In this document: positions 1 to 8,004 of the stretch, piece after piece | Numbering within the stretch: the stretch's first letter is position 1 | Layout of the letters: the number at the start of each line of letters is the position of its first letter | NCBI RefSeq assembly: GCF_001482285.1 | Contig: NZ_LOEP01000015.1 | Span: forward strand, 1 to 50,754 | DNA: 50,754 bases | Reading direction: 5' to 3' | DNA from: Haloferax sp. Q22 | Lineage (GTDB): Archaea; Halobacteriota; Halobacteria; Halobacteriales; Haloferacaceae | Notes under the pieces: model-generated | What the model saw: the letters and a program-made list of their open reading frames with translations, nothing else | Database searches by the model: none | Told to the model about the DNA's origin: nothing | Made by a program: the position numbers and the translations under genes

Positions 1-57
1 GAGTGCCTGGAGGCGTTCGTCTCGATGGACTATTCGCTGAAGTCGGAGGATGGATAA
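1..57 (+). CDS. 3' end of small zinc-motif protein (duplicate of 50488-50721)
   Basis: The last 18 codons and the TAA stop of the gene that begins at 50488 appear here because the window wraps around a circle. Only the copy at 50488-50721 is complete. This one should not be counted as a separate gene. Confidence 0.85.
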   Translation, partial: ECLEAFVSMDYSLKSEDG

Positions 58-90
58 TGAATTCGGACGACGACGTTCGTCAAAAAACCG
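1..90. repeat. left copy of 90-bp terminal overlap
   Basis: These bases are identical to 50665-50754. An exact end-to-end overlap of this size is what an assembler leaves on a circular molecule. It falls inside a gene (3' end of the small zinc-motif gene), not in a terminal inverted repeat, so a linear replicon is unlikely. Confidence 0.9.
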
Positions 91-158
91 GTTCAACGCA
101 CGGAATAGTACAGCAGACCAGTATTTTAGTGAATGAGTCGGTGTCGACGAAGAAGTAA
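57..158 (+). CDS. 33-aa candidate microprotein coupled to upstream gene
   Basis: A short reading frame whose ATG (57-59) shares its first base with the TAA stop of the preceding zinc-motif gene (55-57). It encodes a hydrophilic 33-residue peptide starting MNSDDDVRQK and ending in KK. The preceding three genes show the same stop-start overlap, which is the main reason to take it seriously. No domain is recognisable. On the circle it is the last member of the cluster 49920-158. It may be a real small gene or simply a chance frame behind the last real gene. Confidence 0.35.
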   Translation: MNSDDDVRQKTGSTHGIVQQTSILVNESVSTKK

Positions 159-288
159 GAGCACTCGACGATAGAGGTCGGATCAGCTGGCGGGCGGTGA
201 GAATAGGCGCGGTTCAGGACCAACATCACGAACCTCGAGCAACATAGCGAGATGAGACTGCAACAATAACGACCTCGCCTGCCGGACA

Positions 289-317
289 ACACCCCCACCC
301 CGGATTTCAAATGAAAT
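289..317 (-). repeat. ORB-like element 1 (inverted orientation)
   Basis: Read on the minus strand it is ATTTCATTTGAAATCCGGGG followed by TGGGGGTGT, nearly identical to the plus-strand element at 766-794. It has the hallmark of haloarchaeal origin recognition boxes: a near-palindromic core followed by a G-rich tail. It is the only copy on the left of the AT-rich segment. Confidence 0.8.
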
Positions 318-442
318 CAGTTCCAGAGGAAGGGGTGGGTTAGTTCGGAGGGGAACTCGGTTGACTGCCAGAGAAGGACAATTGTGCGGTAGCGAGTTTG
401 TATTGCACGATATTCAGGTTCTAGGTTTCGTGTGGAAACCAG

Positions 443-478
443 CTTACTTATCACGTTATTATATATTTTACTATAACG
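443..478. other. AT-rich candidate DNA-unwinding element
   Basis: A run containing TTATTATATATTTTACTATA in an otherwise GC-rich replicon, followed by a short GTA tandem repeat (about 486-498). It lies between the oppositely oriented ORB-like boxes, where a duplex unwinding element is expected. Confidence 0.6.
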
Positions 479-765
479 GTAAAGTAGTAGTAGTAGTGAA
501 GCTGTGAAAGACGCAGCTTCGAGAGTTAGAACAGCTATCGGTCACAGCTCGATGAATCCTAGAAGCGCGTTTATATACTCTCTACTAGAACAGCTACTCT
601 GTTCCTCCTCGACGACTTACTTACAATACTTCTCGAATGCTTACGAGAGCAGCACCATATTTCGAATGACTTCCCATTTACAGAGCCTCTATCCCGTTAT
701 TATCCGACTTTCGCGGCACCGCTCTCTCTAACGCACTGGCTATACGGGGCTTCTACTCTTTGGGG

Positions 766-794
766 AATTCATTTGAAATCCGGGGTGGGGGTGT
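766..794 (+). repeat. ORB-like element 2
   Basis: Core ATTCATTTGAAATC followed by CGGGGTGGGGGTGT, the full-length form of the repeat. It is the mirror partner of element 1 and probably the strongest Orc1 site. Confidence 0.8.
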
Positions 795-828
795 ACGTAC
801 TACTCTAACCGAACCAGACGATACCAAG

Positions 829-855
829 ATTTCATCTGAAATTCGGTGTGGGGGT
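829..855 (+). repeat. ORB-like element 3
   Basis: Core ATTTCATCTGAAATTC followed by GGTGTGGGGGT. It keeps both the palindromic core and the G tail with small changes and lies in the same direction as element 2, 63 bp downstream. Confidence 0.75.
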
Positions 856-890
856 CGGGTAGTTTCTCCAGTTGATCTGTCCACACGAGA

Positions 891-912
891 AAATCATCTG
901 AAATGCGGTGTT
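891..912 (+). repeat. ORB-like element 4 (short G tail)
   Basis: Core AAATCATCTGAAATGC followed by GGTGTT. The core is kept but the long G run is lost, suggesting a weaker site. A GTG-type start that would lengthen Orc1 by 48 codons falls at its edge (908), which argues against that start. Confidence 0.65.
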
Positions 913-1030
913 ACGCAAACGTGTTCTCAGTGCTGATCGCCGAACTTGGTTCGAGAACGAACGAGAGGAACGAGGCCGGTATTCGGCCAAATCCGAGCGA
1001 ACAATGGGACCGAGGGAAAGAACTAAGTCG

Positions 1031-1051
1031 AATTCATTTGAAATTCGGTGT
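1031..1051 (+). repeat. ORB-like element 5 abutting the orc1 start codon
   Basis: AATTCATTTGAAATTCGGTG ends one or two bases before the chosen orc1 ATG at 1052. Orc1 bound here would cover the promoter-proximal and start region of its own gene, so autorepression is a reasonable inference. Confidence 0.65.
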
Positions 1052-2431
1052 ATGGCTTCAAGCGAGGAGCAGACGAATACACTCGGCGATTATGCTGCCG
1101 AACACGGGGCTGTTGCCTACTCTCGCTCCAAGTCTCGCGATGATCCGCTTTCTGTCCTCGACGAGGAAGATCCGATTTTTGCCAATGAAGATCTGCTCCG
1201 TATCGACCACATCCCGGACCACGACAAAATCGTTGGTCGAAACGACCAGATCGAAACCGTTGCTCGGCGACTCAAACCGACGATCGACGGTGGCTCCGGA
1301 AAAGGCACACTTCTCTTGGGCAAGTCCGGCTCCGGCAAGACACTCGTCACTCGGTATGTCAGTCGTGAAGTCGAAGAACGAGGCGCGAGCAATGACGTTC
1401 GCATTGGACGTGCAATCATCGACTGTGCGCAACGCCGTTCGGAGGTCCAGACGATCATTCATCTCTCGAAGAGCTTGAACGACTCCGACAAAACGGGTGT
1501 GGAGATTCCACAGTCGGGCATCGCGACGGGGGCCTACTACGACCGTTTGTGGACGGTTATCGACGAACTCTACGACGCCGTTATTGTCGTTCTTGACGAA
1601 ATCGACCGTCTTGCACCCCCTGACGACGCCCAAAATGTCCCTCCAGAGGAGGCGGATGATAGCAAACTCCTGATGCAGTTGTCCCGGGCCGGTGAGGAGA
1701 ACGATGTTGAGGCCAGCATTACAGTCGTCGGCATCAGTAACGACCTCAAATACGGCGATCGGCTGGACACTCGCGTTGAGAGCTCGTTTGCTCCGGACGA
1801 GATCGTGTTCCCAGCGTACGATGCAAACCAGCTCGGCGACATTCTGGATCGACGTCGCGACGCCTATCATGACGGTGTCCTCTCGGACGACGTCATCCCG
1901 CTATGTTCGGCGTTTTCTGCACAGGAACACGGTGATGCACGACGTGCGATCGACCTCTTTCGACTCGCCGGCGAGATCGCTCGCGACGACGATGCCGACC
2001 ACGTCCGTGAAGAACACGTTCGTGCTGCCAACGATGATGCCGAAGTGACACGGATTCAGGATCTTATCCGCGGGTGTCCGACGCAGGCGAAGGTTGCAAT
2101 TGCCGCGCTCGCTGCGATGGACGAATACACGAACCAGTCTCATTTCAAAGCAACCGAAATGTATCAAGTCTATCGCGAATTCGCCGAAGCGATCGATACG
2201 AATGTCCTTGGGCAGAAGCGAATCACCGACCAGCTTCGGGAGTATGAGACGCTGAAAATCATCGATATGACCCGAACGAGTGACGGATATCGAGAGGGAA
2301 CGTACCTTCAGCTCTCACTGTTGGACGAGGCGAGTCTCTTGCTTCAATCGATCGGCCTCGATGATCGGTGCTCAAAGATTCCTATTGATTCCCGAATGCG
2401 TCAACGGCTCATCGATATTGTCGGCCGCTAG
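1052..2431 (+). CDS. orc1: Orc1/Cdc6 replication initiator
   Basis: Archaeal origin-binding AAA+ ATPase that recognises the boxes just upstream and is expected to open the origin and load the MCM helicase. With the start at 1052 the protein is 459 aa. Walker A GKSGSGKT lies at about residues 90-97 and Walker B VIVVLDEID at about 177-185. A sensor-1-like VVGISND, a sensor-2-like GDARRAID and a C-terminal winged-helix region follow. The frame is open back to 908, but the extra 48 residues would be encoded inside ORB elements 4 and 5 and look non-protein-like, so the ATG at 1052 is preferred. It is the likely replication protein of this plasmid. Confidence 0.93.
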   Translation: MASSEEQTNTLGDYAAEHGAVAYSRSKSRDDPLSVLDEEDPIFANEDLLRIDHIPDHDKIVGRNDQIETVARRLKPTIDGGSGKGTLLLGKSGSGKTLVTRYVSREVEERGASNDVRIGRAIIDCAQRRSEVQTIIHLSKSLNDSDKTGVEIPQSGIATGAYYDRLWTVIDELYDAVIVVLDEIDRLAPPDDAQNVPPEEADDSKLLMQLSRAGEENDVEASITVVGISNDLKYGDRLDTRVESSFAPDEIVFPAYDANQLGDILDRRRDAYHDGVLSDDVIPLCSAFSAQEHGDARRAIDLFRLAGEIARDDDADHVREEHVRAANDDAEVTRIQDLIRGCPTQAKVAIAALAAMDEYTNQSHFKATEMYQVYREFAEAIDTNVLGQKRITDQLREYETLKIIDMTRTSDGYREGTYLQLSLLDEASLLLQSIGLDDRCSKIPIDSRMRQRLIDIVGR

Positions 2432-2528
2432 ATCGGGAAGGCTGGTGTCCCTCTCGATTGTTCCGTTCGATCACTGGCGCTACCTTCCGGACTATCTTGA
2501 GTCGCTAGCCGTTCCGTTCAGAGCCTGC

Positions 2529-2570
2529 TTAACCAACATAACCGCCTATTTCTTCCCAGCTGTTGGTTAA
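2529..2570. repeat. TTAACCAACA inverted repeat, copy 1
   Basis: Arms TTAACCAACA (2529-2538) and TGTTGGTTAA (2561-2570) match perfectly over 10 bp around a 22-bp centre. It lies between the convergent 3' ends of orc1 and bax1. Six copies exist on the plasmid with the same arms, nearly constant spacing and unrelated centres. Confidence 0.9.
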
Positions 2571-2672
2571 CAACATACCACATTTCCAGTGAACACCCCT
2601 CGTTACGAGTGAGTTCGCAACCAAAGACAGCGACACGGTGCAGGGCATCGGTCGCCCAGTCACTGAACCGGC

Positions 2673-4031
2673 CTACTTGGAACCAGACGGTGTCTCGGAC
2701 GGGACAGTAACTGTCTCGGCCAGGTCGACGACGTCATAGACGTGAATCCCGGTTTTGAACCAGAGAACGCGGTCGGCTGTCCGTCCGAACTCTTCACTCG
2801 CACAATCCAGGCGCTCCGACACAGCTAACACGAAATTGTCGGCCTCTACCTGTCGAATCTTCGTGAGCTTCGACTCCAGATACTCGGGCGTCCAGAACCC
2901 GACGATCTCGAGGATCGCCCGCCGACCGTCAGGATGCTCAATCGCAAAGTCAGGGATCATCACTTCGGCACCTAGGTCGAAGATGTCATCCTCACGGACG
3001 AGCTCCCATTCCGTATTCGAGCGCTCCCATTTCTGCGCAAGCGTTCGTTCGACGTCGCTATCGAACTGATCCCCGGTACTGTAGTGCGAATCGAGATTCT
3101 CAGTGTGGTCGAGTGTGAACACTCGCGTCTCGCCGGTCGTTTCGTCGGCGAGAACCTCGGCGGCCATCTCCCAGCGGTTACAGAGCGGCAATGCCGGTAG
3201 GAAGTTCGCCATGCGAATTCCGTACTTCTGTGATTTCGAGAACAGCGACGCCGGCCCATCCAGCACGGCTTCGTAGCCAGCGGCCTGATCCGTGCTCGCG
3301 ACGCGCTCGCCCTCGGCGTCGATTGGATAAATCCGGTGCATCAACCCGAACAACTTCACGTAGCTGAAGACGGTCCCGAAGTGATCCCAGACGCGAATCC
3401 GCATCTCTGTGGCGTCGTACAGCACTGCCTGAGCAAGCGCCAGATTATACCGGGTCAACAGCCAGTCCACGGTAAGGTCGGTGTGTTCGTAGTCCGCGTC
3501 GCTACTGCCGGTCAACGCGGTCGTCGACGTCGACGAGACGCCATCAGTCGTGTACTGGTCGGCCGTTCGCGTTCCAATCCGAACGAGCCGCTTGTTGTCC
3601 TCCAGATCGGCGTACATTCCGCGATAGCACTCCTCGAGGGAGATCCCCAACTCGTCGGCCACCGCGCTGTACACCTCTAGTTTCTGTGTATCCTCACCGA
3701 GCGTGGGCTGGCGGACGATCGGATACCGCGTATTGGCTTTCTCGAACAGTCGTTGGCGGATCTCGTGGGGATCAACTGAGGCGACGACCTCGAACTCGCA
3801 CTCGTCTTTCAGGAGCTTTGCGAGTCCCTGGACGATTTTGTAGTCGGTATCCGCGACAGTCAACTCGTCAATTGCGTCTTCGAGGTCGCCTTTCGGCTCA
3901 TTGAGGTGGGTCTCGAACAGCTGGATGAGTTCTCGCGCCGTCTCACGATAGCGGCCATCAGTCGGATCGATGAACAACGGTCTGATTTCCTGGTCGGTCG
4001 TGCGTGACCGTGCGAGATTCGTGGTCAGCAC
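2673..4031 (-). CDS. bax1: Bax1-type nuclease, partner of XPB (DUF790)
   Basis: Archaeal Bax1 binds the XPB helicase and acts as a structure-specific nuclease, thought to work in nucleotide-excision-type repair. The 452-residue length suits the family. A PDF(A)IEHPDG...LEIVGFWTPEYL segment (about residues 360-384, D361 and E375) resembles its metal-dependent nuclease core. The start is a GTG that shares its first base with the TAG stop of xpb (TAGTG), implying translational coupling. An identical gene order is typical of archaeal xpb-bax1 pairs. Function is inferred from family features and from the neighbour. Confidence 0.88.
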   Translation of the reverse strand: MLTTNLARSRTTDQEIRPLFIDPTDGRYRETARELIQLFETHLNEPKGDLEDAIDELTVADTDYKIVQGLAKLLKDECEFEVVASVDPHEIRQRLFEKANTRYPIVRQPTLGEDTQKLEVYSAVADELGISLEECYRGMYADLEDNKRLVRIGTRTADQYTTDGVSSTSTTALTGSSDADYEHTDLTVDWLLTRYNLALAQAVLYDATEMRIRVWDHFGTVFSYVKLFGLMHRIYPIDAEGERVASTDQAAGYEAVLDGPASLFSKSQKYGIRMANFLPALPLCNRWEMAAEVLADETTGETRVFTLDHTENLDSHYSTGDQFDSDVERTLAQKWERSNTEWELVREDDIFDLGAEVMIPDFAIEHPDGRRAILEIVGFWTPEYLESKLTKIRQVEADNFVLAVSERLDCASEEFGRTADRVLWFKTGIHVYDVVDLAETVTVPSETPSGSK

Positions 4032-5431
4032 TATGTGCTCACCCCTTCCCGGCGGCGCTGGGAGACGTACGTCTCCATCGTGTCATCCGTGATAATCTCG
4101 TAGAGGCGTGCCGGTTGGCGGCCGTCCGTGGGCCGCAGGATGCGGCCGAGTCGCTGCGCGTACTGGCGTTTCGAGGCGCTCCCCGAGAGAATGATCCCCA
4201 CGTTTGCCGCCGGGACATCGATCCCCTCGTCGAGGACTTGTGAGGTCACCAGCATCGAGTAGTCGCCACTCCGAAACTGTTCGAGAATCTCGGTCCGTTC
4301 GTCGGTCTTCGTCTGATGGGTGATGCAGGGAACGATGAATTCCTGGGAGATGTCGTAGGCGAAGTCGTTGTTCGCGGTGAAGATGATCGAACGGTCGTCG
4401 TGATGGCGTTTGATGAGATTGTCGAGCGTGTCGAGCTTCTTCTCGGCGGTGCGGGCGATCCGCTCGGCGCGTTGCTTGGCGATGAGCGCCCGTCGGCCCT
4501 GTGGATCGTAGGACGTGCGCTTGAGAAACTCCGCATAGCCGTCCTCTTTCCAGAGGTCGAACTCGTGGCTGTCGACGTAGTCGCGATAGAGCTGGTACTC
4601 CTCGTCGTATGTCTCGCGCTCGTCGGCTGTGAGATCAACCGACATATGGATCGTTTCGTACTCGCTGAGGTACTCGCCGGTGAGCTCGTCGACGTCCTCG
4701 CGGTAGACGACCGGGCCGATGAGGTCCTCGAGGAGTTCGTGCTTGCCGTCGGGGCGTTCGTAGGTGGCGGTCAGCCCGAGGCGGTACGGCGCAATCGTCA
4801 TCTCGGGAATCTGCCGGTAGGTCGGGGCTGGCAGGTGGTGTTCCTCGTCGACGACGAGTAGGCCGAACTGGTCGCCGTACTCGTTGATGTAGCGGTAGGC
4901 GCTGTCGTAGGTCGTAACCGTGATCGCGGTGACCTCGTGGCTGCCGCCGCCGAGGACACCAACTGGCTCCGTGAGCTGGTCGCCGAAGGCGTTGGTGAGC
5001 GTAGCGTGCCACTGGTTCATCAGATCGATCGTCGGCGTGACGATGAGCGCACTGACGCCGGCGTCAGCAATCGCCTGCAGCCCGAGGAACGTCTTCCCGC
5101 TGCCCGTCGGGAGGACGACGCTGCCCCGTCGCCCGTGGTCGATCCAGGCGTCGAGGGCGGCCTGCTGGTAGTCACGCGGTTCGATGTGGAGCGCCGGCGT
5201 GAGATCGAGGTCAGGGTAGGCCCGAGCGGTGTCTTCGAGCGCTTGCCCGAAGCCGTCTCGAAGCGTTGCCTGCTCATTGCCGTCCGACCATATACCAGCC
5301 CATTCGAGGAGCGCCTGATACCGGTAGGCTTGGGACCGGTACTCGTCGACGCGGTCATCCCACTCTGCGTACGGAACCGACTCAGGAGCGTCGCGAAGCA
5401 GAAGGGTGCCGTCGTCGAACTTGAGCTCCAT
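4031..5431 (-). CDS. xpb: XPB/Rad25-type DNA helicase
   Basis: Superfamily 2 helicase of the XPB/Rad25 family, 466 aa. Visible are a Q-like RDYQQ at about 86-90, Walker A LPTGSGKT at 107-114, DEEH at about 195-198 (motif II), a TATYERPDG motif III region, and a C-terminal helicase domain ending in GRILRPTDGRQPARLYEI (motif VI). XPB unwinds DNA around lesions and hands it to the Bax1 nuclease encoded directly downstream. The two genes form a coupled operon read leftward from about 5431. Carriage on a plasmid beside the replication initiator suggests a repair role that aids maintenance, but this is not proven. Confidence 0.92.
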   Translation of the reverse strand: MELKFDDGTLLLRDAPESVPYAEWDDRVDEYRSQAYRYQALLEWAGIWSDGNEQATLRDGFGQALEDTARAYPDLDLTPALHIEPRDYQQAALDAWIDHGRRGSVVLPTGSGKTFLGLQAIADAGVSALIVTPTIDLMNQWHATLTNAFGDQLTEPVGVLGGGSHEVTAITVTTYDSAYRYINEYGDQFGLLVVDEEHHLPAPTYRQIPEMTIAPYRLGLTATYERPDGKHELLEDLIGPVVYREDVDELTGEYLSEYETIHMSVDLTADERETYDEEYQLYRDYVDSHEFDLWKEDGYAEFLKRTSYDPQGRRALIAKQRAERIARTAEKKLDTLDNLIKRHHDDRSIIFTANNDFAYDISQEFIVPCITHQTKTDERTEILEQFRSGDYSMLVTSQVLDEGIDVPAANVGIILSGSASKRQYAQRLGRILRPTDGRQPARLYEIITDDTMETYVSQRRREGVST

Positions 5432-5587
5432 CGTAGCTGTGCTATCCTTGTCGAGTGAGAGGGGAATACCTTACTGGATATTTCTCAGCGCCACACTGCT
5501 CGCGGCGTCGGTCCGATGACATCTCACCCGCCGCTTCTTGCACTCGTATTTGTCACTGTTTGGGGCGCTCATTCGGACATCGGCCAC

Positions 5588-5884
5588 TCAACGACGAGTC
5601 GTCTCAGTAGCCGTAACCAGCTCATCGATGAATGTAGCGAACAGCGAGTCAGGCTCACGATCAGGGCCGGTCGGCGGCTCCTTCCAGAATTCGACGTCGA
5701 ATGCATGCGCTGTCGTTGCCGATCCCTCTGTGGCGATCACCATGAGAATCGCCTGCTGATAGATCACGATCGTTCGCTGCTCGTCCACGTCGAGATATTC
5801 GATCCCAGCTGTCGCAAGCGCCGTGCGGAGATCCGCCGGGTCGGCCAATCTATAGTGCTCTACCGGCGTATCGTCGCCCGTCAT
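5588..5884 (-). CDS. conserved-looking hypothetical protein, 98 aa
   Basis: No family is recognised. The 98-residue product (starting MTGDDTPVEHYRLADPAD) is acidic, with hydrophobic strand-like stretches (RTIVIYQQAILMVIA) and an aromatic FDVEFWKEPP segment, consistent with a small folded alpha/beta protein. The frame extends upstream to 6070, but that would overlap the start of the plus-strand gene at 6058 and add a low-complexity head, so the ATG at 5884 is chosen. It is divergent from the HEAT-like gene. A plus-strand frame across the same DNA (5516-6118) has a less protein-like composition and was rejected. Confidence 0.55.
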   Translation of the reverse strand: MTGDDTPVEHYRLADPADLRTALATAGIEYLDVDEQRTIVIYQQAILMVIATEGSATTAHAFDVEFWKEPPTGPDREPDSLFATFIDELVTATETTRR

Positions 5885-6057
5885 AACGGTCACTACTGGC
5901 CGTCGGTACAAGTATGCCCGTTCCTCGTGTTCGCTTGCAGTTCTAGAGTGCGGATCGTTCTCGATAGCGATCGCGACTACAATCTCTCCACCCTCCGCGA
6001 TCTTCTTGTTCTCCTCGTCCCCCGAGGAGTTACACGAGTGGCGATGGAACAACAACC

Positions 6058-6654
6058 ATGGACCAGACACCCGAAGCGTTCCGCACTGCGCTGTCGTCGG
6101 GTGACACCGAGCGCGTGAATCAGGCTATTGATGAGGTCGAGGACATGGACCTCGAGGAGCGAGCCGCGCTGTTCAACGACTGCTTCGAGCTGTGTCGTGG
6201 GCTGTACGAGAGCGATGACGGCTATCAACGGCAGTCCGTGATTCGCTTTGCGGCCGCGCTGTACCCACGACTTGGGATTCGGACGGTTGGAGCCGATATC
6301 ACCGACGAAGCGTTGCCGGGCGAGTGGACGCTCGACGACATCGCGACGCATCGTAACTGGCTTCGAGACTTCTATTTGGAGGCACTCGTCGACGACGACG
6401 GGCGCGTCCGACGAGCCGCCGCCAAGGCGCTCAAGGATCTGGCGCTGTCAGCCGAGATGATCGAGGCCGACGATGAACTTCAGACGATGGTCGAGGAGTT
6501 AGAGGCGCTTGCAGCGAAGCACGACGACGCCACACAGAAACATATCGAAGCGGCCTACGAGAACGTCGCTTTTCACGCAGAAAAGCCCGGGTCGTTGCTT
6601 CCTGACGGACTTCAAGAGGCACTTGCACAGGATCTGTCTCGCGGTGATCGGTGA
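6058..6654 (+). CDS. helical-repeat (HEAT-like) hypothetical protein
   Basis: 198-residue acidic, almost entirely helical protein. Segments such as WLRDFYLEALVDDDGRVRRAAAKALKDLAL (about residues 108-138) resemble a HEAT repeat, where paired helices are followed by an RRAAAKAL-type second helix. No catalytic motif or membrane segment is visible. It faces the end of the XPB-Bax1 block and stops about 100 bp before inverted-repeat copy 2. Proteins of this kind usually act as protein-binding scaffolds; its partner cannot be told from the sequence. Confidence 0.65.
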   Translation: MDQTPEAFRTALSSGDTERVNQAIDEVEDMDLEERAALFNDCFELCRGLYESDDGYQRQSVIRFAAALYPRLGIRTVGADITDEALPGEWTLDDIATHRNWLRDFYLEALVDDDGRVRRAAAKALKDLALSAEMIEADDELQTMVEELEALAAKHDDATQKHIEAAYENVAFHAEKPGSLLPDGLQEALAQDLSRGDR

Positions 6655-6752
6655 TTTACTCCTGGATTATGCTCTGTGGACTCGGCCTGCGCTCTCTATC
6701 GACGCTTCGGAATCGGTGGCGTGTTTGACGCAGTAGCCAATCCGCCGATGTA

Positions 6753-6793
6753 TTAACCAACACTGGCTGCCATTCGCTGCTGTTGTTGGTTAA
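6753..6793. repeat. TTAACCAACA inverted repeat, copy 2
   Basis: Arms at 6753-6762 and 6784-6793 match perfectly around a 21-bp centre. It sits between two convergent genes, and the right arm contains the stop codon of the CPBP protease gene (6790-6792). Confidence 0.9.
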
Positions 6794-7638
6794 GGCTCCG
6801 CGCAATCGGTTTCTTGCTCCGATTCGGTGATGGGATACGCGTACCCATGGAATCCAACCGTCGTCGCGACTCGCACACGCGTCGTCTCACCCGGTTCGAC
6901 GTCGGCGACGTGGAGTGTCTCGTCGGCCGGCGTAGACGCCCGATACAGGCCATCACGGTCCGGTTGCGGACATTGGTCGTCGACTGTCACGGTGTATTCT
7001 TCGCCTGGTGAGAACGAATGCTGCCAGCGCCGCCACCACTCCTCGCCGATGTCCACCGCTGTCGCCAGCAGATTGTTGCCTGCATGTACCAGGATCGCCA
7101 ACCACCAGAGCCCCACCAGCCACAGATACAGGCTCAGCAACCCGCTGACGAACACCGGCAGGGTTCCCCGGCGGTAGCGGCGTGGATTCCGGGTATGGAG
7201 GAACGCCCACAGGACGGACCCAGCGACCAACAGCGGAAGTTGAGCGACACCCAAGGTTACCGCCAGCAGATATGGGCCGCCGCGAAACGTGAGTTCCTCA
7301 ACCACCGGCGCGATCACGACGGCGCGGACGCCTCGTCGTGTTGTTCGACGCCACCACTTGCGTTCCCAGTCGAGTCGGTCCTTGAGATCCGCAATCGTGT
7401 ACGTCTCTGTCTCTCTCAAGTCGCCTTGGTGATCGCTGTCGAGCGACGCGAACCAGCCGAACGGATGCGTGCCTGTGAGTTTGACAGTCCAGTATTTGCA
7501 CCGGTGGATGGCGCGTTCGAGAACAAGGCTGGCGATAGTGAGTACGGCCCACGCTACAACGAGCCGTGCTGGGTAGACGACCTGTGTTCCCGTTATGGTC
7601 GGAGCCGAAATGCTCGGTCCGAATCCCATATCCAACAT
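6790..7638 (-). CDS. CPBP-family intramembrane metalloprotease
   Basis: Membrane protease of the CAAX-protease/bacteriocin-processing (CPBP, Abi) family. The diagnostic motifs are present: EELTFRG (EExxxR), WAFLHTRN (FxxxH) and ILVHAGNN (HxxxN), embedded in several hydrophobic segments. With the start at 7638 it is 282 aa; the ATG at 7629 is equally possible and the longer frame to 7701 is not needed. A TATA-like TATTTAT on the minus strand (about 7656-7662) lies 20-30 nt upstream of these starts, as for a leaderless gene. The C-terminal 80 residues form a hydrophilic beta-rich tail beyond the usual family core. The substrate is unknown. Confidence 0.85.
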   Translation of the reverse strand: MLDMGFGPSISAPTITGTQVVYPARLVVAWAVLTIASLVLERAIHRCKYWTVKLTGTHPFGWFASLDSDHQGDLRETETYTIADLKDRLDWERKWWRRTTRRGVRAVVIAPVVEELTFRGGPYLLAVTLGVAQLPLLVAGSVLWAFLHTRNPRRYRRGTLPVFVSGLLSLYLWLVGLWWLAILVHAGNNLLATAVDIGEEWWRRWQHSFSPGEEYTVTVDDQCPQPDRDGLYRASTPADETLHVADVEPGETTRVRVATTVGFHGYAYPITESEQETDCAEP

Positions 7639-7677
7639 AGTGCTACCGGATCTGATAAATACAGTGACTGAACCCCT

Positions 7678-7874
7678 CGAAAGCCCTCGGTCGCTCGGCA
7701 TCCCGCGACCACGGGAAGTCGGTCCTGCTCACTTCGTTGCGCGGGCTGCGACTTCCCTGCCTTCGTTCGCTGCGCTCACGAAGACCACGCTGCGCGCCTC
7801 GCTCCTTCGTCGCTCGGTGCTTGCGGGGTCGGGGGACGACCGAGCCGGCCTCGCCCTTTCTGAGCCCCCCAGGA
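7678..7874. repeat. GC-rich dispersed repeat, family A, copy 1
   Basis: It shares its two ends with 9838-9950. The left end is CGAAAGCCCTCGGTCGCTCG and the right end contains GCGGGGTCGGGGGACGACCG followed by CGCCCTTTCTGAG. The ends are partly complementary (GAAAGCCC against CCCTTTC), so it can fold. No gene is seen in 7639-8004 beyond this and repeat B. Confidence 0.65.
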
Positions 7875-7922
7875 TAGCGGTTGGTTCCTCGAGTTTCGGA
7901 ACCGGATAGACGGGTGTTTCTC

Positions 7923-7975
7923 GACGGCTCGCCCCGCTCGCCGCGTGCCGCCCTCCGCGTCGCTCGCGGCCGACC
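7923..7975. repeat. GC-rich dispersed repeat, family B, copy 1
   Basis: GACGGCTCGCCCCGCTCGCC and the bases after it match 12827-12880 at nearly every position. It lies just beyond the 3' end of the PQQ-type propeller gene. Such GC-rich interspersed repeats are common in haloarchaeal genomes; their role is unknown. Confidence 0.6.
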
Positions 7976-8004
7976 AGTGTCGGTGATGCTACCCAACGGT
8001 CGAA

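Larger units (their letters stand above)
159..1051. other. replication origin region (oriC-like) upstream of orc1/cdc6
   Basis: About 890 bp without a convincing gene. It holds one origin-recognition-box-like element on the minus strand (289-317), an AT-rich stretch (about 443-478), and four further boxes on the plus strand (766-1051), the last touching the orc1 start. Inverted boxes flanking an AT-rich unwinding element next to orc1/cdc6 is the known haloarchaeal origin layout. The short frames here (for example 504-731) have no protein-like composition. Origin activity is inferred. Confidence 0.8.

Noticed and set aside
504-731. 75-codon plus-strand frame in the origin
   Set aside because: Ser/Arg/Leu-rich, no domain, and located in the AT-rich origin segment.
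908-1051. Longer Orc1 start giving 48 extra residues
   Set aside because: The added codons lie in ORB-like repeats and give an Arg/Glu-rich head with no family precedent; the ATG at 1052 fits the usual start.
5516-6118. 200-codon plus-strand frame
   Set aside because: Arg/Cys/Ser-rich composition typical of an antisense shadow; the minus-strand 98-aa frame is acidic and more protein-like.
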